Virus record (IMG/VR): IMGVR_UViG_3300039044_000008 | Span: 1 to 28,153 of that record | DNA from: a virus | DNA length: 28,153 nucleotides | Direction: 5' to 3' (one strand) | Shown: positions 21,929 through 28,153 of the stretch, piece after piece | Position numbering within the stretch: position 1 is the first letter of the stretch | Layout: each line of letters starts with the position of its first letter | Translations under genes and position numbers: made by a program | The notes under the pieces: model-generated | What the model saw: the letters and a program-made list of their open reading frames with translations, nothing else | Database searches by the model: none | Told to the model about the DNA's origin: nothing

Positions 21929-22708
21929 ATGCCAGTCATTCGATCATTTGCCGCTGAGATAAGCGGCGCGAGTGGAGGGGGTGGTGGAGGCGGATTCGAC
22001 CCGTTTGACTACTTTGGCGCGCGCATGGTTGATTGGGCGTGGGCACCATACGAGGGGCCAAACACAGCGCCAGACAACGTGTCCGCCAACAAGCGCACGG
22101 GCAGCATCGCCTACGGCGACACCATGCCAGAGATCAGCAACTATGCAGGCGGGGACTATCACACGAGTGTGTTTACCGGTGCCGAGCTGGTCGATGGTGG
22201 CAGCGGCCCGGACTACTTCCTTGTGGCAGGCGGGACGTCCTACGAACAGTCCACGTCCCCCGTGGCGATCGGGGATGACCTGAGCTTCGTTGATGTGTTT
22301 GGCCGCACCTCGTTGACGCAGGGCGGCTACCTCTACCAGCATACGACGTTCTCACCATCGGTGCTCATCCGCACGAGCAGCCCATACAACATCGACTTTT
22401 TCCACAATGGCGACAACGCAGTCAAGGCCGTGGCAGACACAGACCTCCACATCCTGATCCAACACGTGGACAACGCCAACAGCAAGACCGACCACCGCTT
22501 CGATGGCGAGGTCATCGACACGGCAGCCAATATCCACGACTACGTCGCGGGTGAAACCGAGCGAGAGTTTTCTGGATACACCGGCTCAACCCGTGCGCGC
22601 GCCAAGCGCGTAGGGTGGTTCAAGATCCGCGACTTGACTGAGGCGGAGGCCGCGCTTCTGGAGACATGGATCTCCGAGCAAACAGGCATTACGTTGACCG
22701 GCCCCTGA
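21929..22708 (+). CDS. tail fibre-like protein, LamG-like fold (putative)
   Basis: 259 residues; TGAGG six bases before ATG 21929. A seven-glycine linker (residues 16-22) follows a short N-terminal arm, a usual way phage fibres attach. The remaining 235 residues have the strand pattern and ending (RVGWFKIRDLTEAEAALLETWISEQTGITLTG) of concanavalin/LamG-like sugar-binding modules. The role is probably host surface glycan binding. The 3' end overlaps the esterase gene by 43 bases, and the stop is set in GGC CCC TGA. Binding is inferred. Confidence 0.6.
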   Translation: MPVIRSFAAEISGASGGGGGGGFDPFDYFGARMVDWAWAPYEGPNTAPDNVSANKRTGSIAYGDTMPEISNYAGGDYHTSVFTGAELVDGGSGPDYFLVAGGTSYEQSTSPVAIGDDLSFVDVFGRTSLTQGGYLYQHTTFSPSVLIRTSSPYNIDFFHNGDNAVKAVADTDLHILIQHVDNANSKTDHRFDGEVIDTAANIHDYVAGETEREFSGYTGSTRARAKRVGWFKIRDLTEAEAALLETWISEQTGITLTGP

Positions 22709-23721
22709 TCGCCTCGCCCCAATCGAACGCCGTCTACCATACCACGGGGTCAGACGGTTGGGTCCGAGGCATCACCGGCACATATACTGCCGACATGACC
22801 AACCTCAAGGCGCGCCTGAACATCACGGGCAGCGAGACTTGGCATGACATCAGTGGAACAGGTGGCGAGTTCACCGTCGATATCCCCGCAAGCGTGGGCA
22901 CCGGCACGCTGGAAATCCAGGCCAATGACGGCACCCGGTTGACCCAGATCCCCTACGTGTCCGTTGGCACGTGTGATGGAGGCGTGGGTCAGTCCAATAT
23001 GAAGGGCTCGTCGGAGAACAAGCACAACTACAGCGCAAACAACAGCATCGGCCTGTACGATCCCCGCCCGACGCCCATGGCGTTGATGGTGGGCAGGACT
23101 GAGCGCGATACATGGGGCGCCGCGTATGATGAGGGGTGGATACCCGAATATCTCAACACGCAGCAAACTAGCAACAGCAGGCCGTGGGGCATGGTTCGTT
23201 TTGCGATCGGCTCCACGAAGATCTCGCAGTGGCTCAAGACGGCGCCTGTGGATGCCGCCGGGTATGGCTACAGCGTCCGGTATTATGATGAGTTGGTCCG
23301 CGCGGTGCTCGTATCGCAGGGGTTTGACCCCGCCACATACGACCCCGCCACGATGGACCCACCTATCCGGCACCTCAAGATCCAGATCGGCGAGGCGGAC
23401 GCGAAGGCGAGCACCAGCAAGGCATCATTCAAGGCAGACCTCAAACAATTCGCGGCAGACATCAACGCAGACCTTGGCGTCTCATGCGTGGTGAGCGTGC
23501 TGCAAGACCTGTTCTCCACGGGCTACGTGGCGACCGAGGCGCAGTTGATCGCGATACAGGATGCCGTCACCGAGGCCGCAGCAGAATCCGCATACATCAC
23601 CGTTGGTCCTGACTTCTCGGATGTGGTGCTTGACACCGATCCGCCAGAGCAGTCGGGCAACGTACACTTTTACACAGATACGCAGGTGGCGTTGGCTGCC
23701 TCGCGATGGAGTACCTTCTAA
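22666..23721 (+). CDS. tail-associated carbohydrate esterase (SASA / SGNH-type)
   Basis: Up to 351 residues. The catalytic domain from about residue 100 carries GGVGQSNMKG (Ser110 nucleophile), FAIGSTKISQWL (G182 block), KIQIGEADAKA (239-246; the GE(S/A)D block) and GNVHFYTD (His334). This is the order of the sialate O-acetylesterase-like SASA family (PF03629-type), which removes acetyl groups from sugars. A beta domain (about 20-98) precedes it. The usual Asp three residues before the catalytic His is Gly331 here. The start is uncertain: ATG 22666 has GGAG only two bases away, and its first 14 residues look unnatural; a frameshift from the preceding fibre gene is possible. Confidence 0.72.
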   Translation: MDLRANRHYVDRPLIASPQSNAVYHTTGSDGWVRGITGTYTADMTNLKARLNITGSETWHDISGTGGEFTVDIPASVGTGTLEIQANDGTRLTQIPYVSVGTCDGGVGQSNMKGSSENKHNYSANNSIGLYDPRPTPMALMVGRTERDTWGAAYDEGWIPEYLNTQQTSNSRPWGMVRFAIGSTKISQWLKTAPVDAAGYGYSVRYYDELVRAVLVSQGFDPATYDPATMDPPIRHLKIQIGEADAKASTSKASFKADLKQFAADINADLGVSCVVSVLQDLFSTGYVATEAQLIAIQDAVTEAAAESAYITVGPDFSDVVLDTDPPEQSGNVHFYTDTQVALAASRWSTF

Positions 23722-24416
23722 TGTGGCAATCACACAAAGGGGGCGCACAATGGCGCCTGAAATGCGACGATCGCATCGAACTCAAGGACGGTCTGGATCA
23801 CGCCACGGACGACCTCGCGCGTTACCTGACGCTCGACGGGGACAACTGCCCGCGCACCAAGGGGCAACCACGCAGCGTCGAGTTGCTGCTTGAGGACTTC
23901 GGCGAGGAACTGCACCGCGCGGCCAATGAATACAATATCCCGTTACCATGGATGATCGCGTTGGTGTTGTGCGAATCGGGCAGACTCAAGGGTTCGCGCT
24001 TGCGTCGTGATCCCGTGAGTCTTCGCCATGAGCCGGGCTATGAGTCCGACGAGGCTACACCCAGCAAGGTATCGGCGGGCCTTGGGCAGACGCTCTTGCG
24101 TACCGCGCGATACGTGGCAGGCATCCTCAAGATCAACCCGGCAGTGATGGTCAATGGCAACCTGTACGAGCAGGACCGCGCGATCAATGTGTATGACCTG
24201 TATCAACCCGCGCTGTCGCTGATGTTGATGGCGGGCTACATGGAGATCCTGGGCGACAAATGGGACATGGACCCCATCATCATTCAGGCGGCATACAACG
24301 CAGGCGGCGCATACACCTCATCGAAGAACCCGTACAACTTGCGCATGTACGGCGGGTCTGATCGCCTGATCAAATTCACCGCGTACCATAATGACGCCAT
24401 TGAGGTTCTGAAATGA
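23721..24416 (+). CDS. endolysin: lytic transglycosylase (SLT-type)
   Basis: 231 residues from ATG 23721 (TAATG junction; GGAG nine bases upstream); ATG 23706 is an alternative. Lytic transglycosylase motifs appear in order: LVLCESGRL (catalytic Glu85), SAGLGQ (118-123), and AAYNAGG (190-196). It cleaves the peptidoglycan glycan backbone. There is no signal peptide or membrane segment, so access to the wall would depend on a holin; the next gene is a candidate. An N-terminal region of about 55 residues before the domain has no clear match. It could alternatively be a virion-bound hydrolase, given its place just after the fibre genes. Confidence 0.8.
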   Translation: MWQSHKGGAQWRLKCDDRIELKDGLDHATDDLARYLTLDGDNCPRTKGQPRSVELLLEDFGEELHRAANEYNIPLPWMIALVLCESGRLKGSRLRRDPVSLRHEPGYESDEATPSKVSAGLGQTLLRTARYVAGILKINPAVMVNGNLYEQDRAINVYDLYQPALSLMLMAGYMEILGDKWDMDPIIIQAAYNAGGAYTSSKNPYNLRMYGGSDRLIKFTAYHNDAIEVLK

Positions 24417-24799
24417 GACTGCCTCATTTGCGCCAGGTGATGCGACGTGGGTTGCCTCTTTTGGTGCTCGTGCCAATCGGGATGCTCTACCTGTCGGGCT
24501 TCCTTGGCATGCTGTGGTGGCCCCCGCCATCGCTCGCAGCATACTCCACCATCATCAAAATCACAGGTATCGCTGGCCCCGAAGGGGGATTGATCCGCGT
24601 GGTTTGCGCTTTGTCCGCCCTGTTTGGCGTCGTGATGCCATGGCGTCCCGTCAGGGTGCTTTTGTATATTCCCGCGCTCGCCTCGGTCCTGCTCATTGTG
24701 TTGAGTTTTATGGATACGGGGCAGGGCTTTGCCGTGGGGGCATGGTCCGTGGGGGCCATCTGCGCCTGCATTGGACTGGTGTGTGATGCGAGTGATTGA
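24413..24799 (+). CDS. holin candidate, four transmembrane segments
   Basis: 128 residues, ATGA overlap with the endolysin gene. A basic N-terminus (MRLPHLRQVMRRG) is followed by hydrophobic stretches at about 14-36, 59-76, 81-100 and 104-124, leaving little between them. The size, topology and location directly after a cytoplasmic endolysin suit a holin that releases the enzyme through the inner membrane. No family-specific motif is visible, so other small membrane proteins remain possible. Confidence 0.6.
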   Translation: MRLPHLRQVMRRGLPLLVLVPIGMLYLSGFLGMLWWPPPSLAAYSTIIKITGIAGPEGGLIRVVCALSALFGVVMPWRPVRVLLYIPALASVLLIVLSFMDTGQGFAVGAWSVGAICACIGLVCDASD

Positions 24800-25391
24800 T
24801 GCAACAACCATAATAAATGCCCTGACACTGATCGCCACAACGCCGCCTGCCATGAAGGCCATTGAATCCGACGCATGGAGCAATCCGCGCACGTGGGCGG
24901 TGGTGGTGTTTCTGATCGCGCTCGCCACGTGGCGCGAGTGGTTCGGCGTGATCAAGCGCGTGCTGCTTGCAAGGAAGACCACCGAAATCAGCGACGAGTC
25001 CAAGGACAAGGACAAGGACCGCACGCTAGAGAGCAGCTTGTTTCAACACGTACTGGAGGAAAAGAAGGCCGCACAGGCAGACGTGCGCGCGCAAACCACG
25101 CAGACCATTGCCACGCTACAGGAAACCATCAAGCGCTTGCAGGATGAAATGGACGACATCCGCGCCGAGCGCGATCAGGCGCAGGTGGATCTCAAGGTGG
25201 AGATGCGACGACACGAGGAAACGCGCGGGCGCATGGAGGGCTACAGGAGCCAGCGCAACCAACTCAAACACATCATTCAAAAAAACCGCGACCGCATGGC
25301 GAACACCATGGGTACAGCGGCAACCATTGAAATCGACGAGATGCTGGAATTGGCAGACGAGGCCAGCTCCATTCAAACGGGGGAGTCATGA
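24786..25391 (+). CDS. membrane-anchored coiled-coil protein (lysis accessory, spanin-like)
   Basis: 201 residues from ATG 24786, overlapping the holin candidate by 14 bases. A hydrophobic segment at about 37-50 (WAVVVFLIALATW) is followed by a long charged coiled coil (84-170: HVLEEKKAAQADV, LQETIKRLQDEMDDIRAERDQ). One membrane anchor plus a coiled coil is the layout of i-spanins. However, basic residues sit right after the membrane segment (REWFGVIKRVLLARK), which would favour a cytoplasmic coiled coil, opposite to a spanin. No partner lipoprotein gene overlaps it. Confidence 0.5.
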   Translation: MRVIDATTIINALTLIATTPPAMKAIESDAWSNPRTWAVVVFLIALATWREWFGVIKRVLLARKTTEISDESKDKDKDRTLESSLFQHVLEEKKAAQADVRAQTTQTIATLQETIKRLQDEMDDIRAERDQAQVDLKVEMRRHEETRGRMEGYRSQRNQLKHIIQKNRDRMANTMGTAATIEIDEMLELADEASSIQTGES

Positions 25392-26113
25392 CCACCATAC
25401 TGCACCTGTCGGACCTGCACATCGGCGCGGACAGCAACGCGCGCAACCTTGGTCTGATCATCAATCACATCAACGCGAACTACGGCGAGGATGTGCCGAT
25501 CGCGATCACCGGTGATCTCGTGGAGACGACCAGTCACCGCATGTACAAGACGTGCGCCTCGCTGCTCAAGCGCCTGTTGCCGCGCCCCCTTTGGATTGTG
25601 CCGGGTAATCATGACCTGTGCGCCAAGGGCGTGGACATCGGGCTTGGGTTGGATGCGGACTATGACCTGTGGGAGAAATACATCAGGCCATTGATGGCGC
25701 CCACCAAGCGGCACCTGCCATACATCTGGCACCACGGCGGGCTTCAGATCGTCGGGCTCGACACCATGGCGGGCACCATGGGCGATTGGATCGCCGATAC
25801 CGCGCGCGGCGCTGTGGGCAAGAGGCAATTGTACGCGCTGACGCAGCTGCTCCAGCACACGCCCACCATTGTCATTGGGCACCATCGCGTGCATTGGGAT
25901 GACACGTGGCATCGACTGCGTGACGCGGAGGCCATGGCGCACATCATGGAGCCGCGCGCAGTGGCGTACCTGTGTGGACATCAACACAAGGAAGAGCGCG
26001 TCGAGGGCAATGGCACGGTTTATCTGGCAAGCCATCAGACCACGTACCCCGCGTTGCGATATGCGGAAGTGACCATTGGCGAGGCTATTGAAAGAAGGTG
26101 GGTGTGGTTATGA
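25388..26113 (+). CDS. calcineurin-like metallophosphoesterase
   Basis: 241 residues, ATGA overlap. The five metal-binding blocks are all present: LSDLHIG (D9, H11), ITGDLVE (D43), VPGNHDL (N74, H75), IGHHRVH (H165) and CGHQHKE (H198, H200). The architecture resembles CpdA-type cyclic nucleotide phosphodiesterases and other small two-metal phosphoesterases; the substrate cannot be read from the sequence. It has no signal peptide, so it should act in the cytoplasm. It is followed, with an ATGA overlap, by a second phosphoesterase gene. Roles in nucleotide-signal removal or DNA/RNA end processing are both possible. Confidence 0.85.
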   Translation: MTTILHLSDLHIGADSNARNLGLIINHINANYGEDVPIAITGDLVETTSHRMYKTCASLLKRLLPRPLWIVPGNHDLCAKGVDIGLGLDADYDLWEKYIRPLMAPTKRHLPYIWHHGGLQIVGLDTMAGTMGDWIADTARGAVGKRQLYALTQLLQHTPTIVIGHHRVHWDDTWHRLRDAEAMAHIMEPRAVAYLCGHQHKEERVEGNGTVYLASHQTTYPALRYAEVTIGEAIERRWVWL

Positions 26114-27549
26114 AGTTGAGAAAGAAGGTACAGCAGGCGCTCGAAGAGCACCCCGAATGGTTGCAGTTGTCCAGGCTTGGCGCGGCCAAAGAGATCATCA
26201 ACGCGGGCTATTGCGATGCGACACCTAACGCGGTGCGCAAGCAGATCAAGCGCATCCTTGATCGAGAGGATTTGCGAATGCCTCCAAAAGATACGCCCGC
26301 GCCGGTCGCGTCCGGTGTGCGTGAGTTGCAAGAGGACTACTTCTACAATGACGTCGATGACAAATATGTCATATTCGCCGGGCCTGCCAAGGGCGTCATT
26401 GATGGCGGGCTGGTCCGCGCAATCCGACAAAAATACAGCAATATGGGCATGGGCGATACAGTCAATGAACTGGCCCTTGAGTATGGGTTCACGCCTGAGT
26501 TTATCAAGGGGCTGTTGCGCGCGACCAACACCACGCACGCGAGCCTGCCGCTGACTGATGAGGAAATCGCCGCGACCATCGGCGACGAGGATGCCGAGCA
26601 CGCCGCGTTTCAGAACATGGTCATGATGCAGGCGCAGAAGCTCCACCGCAGGACGCAGAAGGAACTGTGGCGCAGAACACAGGAAGACGCGCGCAAGTGG
26701 CGTGAGTTTGAGCAAGGGCGCCTCAAGCCCCTGGTGGAACTCGTCGAGCAGCACCCGCCGCGCAGGCATGTGTTTCAGATGGCGGGTCAACCCGACGACT
26801 TCGATGTGCTGTTCAATGCCTCGGATGTGCACATTGGCGCGCTCGGCATCCATGGCGAGGGGTTGGAAGACACCCACCGCGCGCTGATGGAAACAACGGA
26901 GCGCTTGATCGAGCGCGTTGCACAGCGTGGCAGACCCCGTCGTGTGGTCGCGGTGCTCAATGGTGATTGGTTTCACGCCGATACACCACGGGGGACCACG
27001 ACGCGCGGCACTCCGCTGGACATGGCATGCACACCAGATGAGGCGTTTGGTGTGGGTTGTGATATCGCGATCGAATACATCGACCGGTTGCGCAGTCTCG
27101 GTCACACCACCGTCTACGTCGTGCGCGGCAACCATGACAACATGACCTCGCTGGCACTAAACCGCGTGCTCATTGAAGCATACAGGCGCATTGATGGCGT
27201 GGAGGTCGTCGAGGCTACGTGCGAACCGTGGCACATGATGATGCTCGGCAAGGCGCATTTGTACTTCGAGCACGGCGATGGTCCAAAGGGCGCCAAGATC
27301 ACGCCCGTCATGGCGAAGGTGGGCAAGGCCATGTGGGGTCAATGCAACCACCACTATGCGTTTACCGGACACCTGCACCACATGAAGGTGCTCGACGACT
27401 ACGGCGTGGTTCATATCCAGATGCCATCACTGGCGCAACCCGACAGGTATCACGCTAAAGGCGGGTGGTGCACCTCAACGCGCATGCAAGAGGCGTATTG
27501 TTTTGACGCGCATGGCTTTTTGTTTGACACGATCCGCGCGCATGGATAA
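26110..27549 (+). CDS. metallophosphoesterase with N-terminal helix-turn-helix region
   Basis: 479 residues from ATG 26110 (ATGA overlap; AAGGTGGG upstream). The N-terminal 225 residues are basic and helical: LSRLGAAKEIINAGYCDATPNAVRKQI (20-46) and DTVNELALEYGFTPEFIKGLLRA (116-138) look like helix-turn-helix units, and 165-215 like a coiled helix. The phosphoesterase domain follows with NASDVHIG (D239, H241), LNGDWFH (D286), VRGNHDN (N341, H342), YFEHGD (H388) and FTGHLHH (H421, H423). The layout suggests a nuclease or phosphatase directed to DNA, as in Mre11/SbcD-like enzymes, though no capping domain is seen. Last gene of the late operon, before a palindromic terminator. Confidence 0.82.
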   Translation: MKLRKKVQQALEEHPEWLQLSRLGAAKEIINAGYCDATPNAVRKQIKRILDREDLRMPPKDTPAPVASGVRELQEDYFYNDVDDKYVIFAGPAKGVIDGGLVRAIRQKYSNMGMGDTVNELALEYGFTPEFIKGLLRATNTTHASLPLTDEEIAATIGDEDAEHAAFQNMVMMQAQKLHRRTQKELWRRTQEDARKWREFEQGRLKPLVELVEQHPPRRHVFQMAGQPDDFDVLFNASDVHIGALGIHGEGLEDTHRALMETTERLIERVAQRGRPRRVVAVLNGDWFHADTPRGTTTRGTPLDMACTPDEAFGVGCDIAIEYIDRLRSLGHTTVYVVRGNHDNMTSLALNRVLIEAYRRIDGVEVVEATCEPWHMMMLGKAHLYFEHGDGPKGAKITPVMAKVGKAMWGQCNHHYAFTGHLHHMKVLDDYGVVHIQMPSLAQPDRYHAKGGWCTSTRMQEAYCFDAHGFLFDTIRAHG

Positions 27550-27592
27550 GATCTCATATAACTACTAGACGGATTCGGGTTCGGCAACGAAC

Positions 27593-27630
27593 ACAACAAA
27601 GCCCCGGTCGATCGACCGGGGCTTTGTTGT
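27593..27630. terminator. bidirectional terminator, 38-bp perfect palindrome
   Basis: Two 19-base arms (27593-27611 and 27612-27630) are exact reverse complements. The GC core AGCCCCGGTCGA is flanked by AACAA/TTGTT, so each strand ends in a U-rich tract (CTTTGTTGT, then TTCTT on the plus strand). It sits between two convergent genes and should stop transcription from both sides. Confidence 0.9.
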
Positions 27631-27636
27631 TTCTTG

Positions 27637-28153
27637 TCAACTGCTATAAAAGTCCATGGCACTGGCCAGGAACTCTTGCTGTGCGCGCAATTCGATCCCG
27701 CGCTCGTGCATCTGGTGAGCCGTCAACCCATTTTCTTTTGGCAACTTGAAGTAGTGGAGCACGTACTGGTCAAACGAGTTTTGCAATAGCGTCCACGTGT
27801 CATGATTGTCTATTCCCCGCATCGCGTCCACCAAACCATCGCACGTCCATTTGACTTCATTGGCCATTGCAGCATGCATTACACCCAAGTTGTTGCACGC
27901 CCTGTAGATAGAAACAGGTATATCTTCTTGGAGAAAACCGAAAACACCCGAGTCGATGCGCCTGGCGTGGGCGATCTCAACACGTTCCCATAAATAAGGG
28001 TCATCATCAATAAACCACAGGTGCATGGGCTTGATCACACAGTCAAGCAGCCACCGTTGCACGGCCTTGCGAGGTAAAATTCCAAGTCGATAGCGATGCG
28101 ATCCAACGTGAATATGACATCGCAATGATTCAGGCGTTGTGTTTGCGCAGATG
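27637..28153 (-). CDS. hypothetical protein, 5' end beyond the window
   Basis: Minus-strand frame open from the stop at 27637 to the right edge (at least 171 residues). A TTG at 28125 could start a 162-residue version, but upstream codons (...NTTPESLRCHIHVGSHRYRLG) continue without a stop and look natural, so the true start probably lies outside. The product is mixed alpha/beta with Trp/His-rich parts (MHLWFIDDDPYLWERVEIAHARR) and a C-terminal helix (ELRAQQEFLASAMDFY). Its base composition looks less GC-rich than the late genes. Family unknown. It may belong to a neighbouring phage early region or to host DNA. Confidence 0.6.
   Translation of the reverse strand, partial: ICANTTPESLRCHIHVGSHRYRLGILPRKAVQRWLLDCVIKPMHLWFIDDDPYLWERVEIAHARRIDSGVFGFLQEDIPVSIYRACNNLGVMHAAMANEVKWTCDGLVDAMRGIDNHDTWTLLQNSFDQYVLHYFKLPKENGLTAHQMHERGIELRAQQEFLASAMDFYSS

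Noticed and set aside
1-28153. CRISPR arrays, tRNA or rRNA genes, insertion sequences
   Set aside because: No regularly spaced repeats, cloverleaf-like segments or transposase frames were seen on either strand.

Overview
This window is the late (structural and lysis) half of a tailed double-stranded DNA phage or prophage (Caudoviricetes). Almost every base is coding. Genes run left to right with start/stop overlaps of the ATGA, GTGA, TTGA or TGATG type at most junctions. There are no rRNA or tRNA genes, no transposase, no integrase and no replication genes in view, so I cannot say whether it is a free phage or an integrated one. The base composition is moderately GC-rich. A lipobox-bearing lipoprotein and a four-helix holin candidate fit a Gram-negative or planctomycete-like host, but this is inference only.

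Layout. (1) 107-3266: nine small, mostly unrecognised genes in one translationally coupled string, with a weak promoter candidate at 51-77. (2) 3298-5128: terminase small and large subunits. (3) 5125-9996: a head module resembling that of phage Mu: a DUF935/gp29-like portal, a gpI-like protease with acidic scaffold tail (probable nested scaffold start at 7044), a decoration protein, a Rho-independent terminator, the major capsid protein, two small proteins and a gp36-like connector. (4) 9993-13302: gpG-like morphogenesis protein, tail terminator, tail tube and two probable tail-assembly proteins. (5) 13302-20492: tape measure, a minor tail protein and a 1295-residue tail-tip protein. I see no sheath or Mu-type baseplate genes, so a long non-contractile tail on a Mu-type head is most likely. 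(6) 20470-20925, minus strand: a lipoprotein gene inserted between tail genes with its own consensus-like promoter inside the next gene. This is a classic 'moron' layout and a candidate lysogenic-conversion or superinfection-exclusion gene. (7) 20935-23721: receptor-binding and fibre genes ending in a SASA/SGNH-type carbohydrate esterase. (8) 23721-25391: lysis cassette (lytic transglycosylase, holin candidate, membrane-anchored coiled-coil protein). (9) 25388-27549: two adjacent calcineurin-like metallophosphoesterases, the second fused to an N-terminal helix-turn-helix region. (10) A 38-bp perfect palindrome at 27593-27630 closes the late operon as a bidirectional terminator against a convergent minus-strand gene that runs off the right edge.

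Most worth follow-up are the antisense lipoprotein with its embedded promoter, the tandem phosphoesterases, the esterase with its C4-TGA junction to the upstream fibre gene, and the small translational-control devices: the terminator before the capsid gene, the nested scaffold start, the MSTP* mini-ORF before the tail tube gene, and a duplicated gene-end/RBS module.
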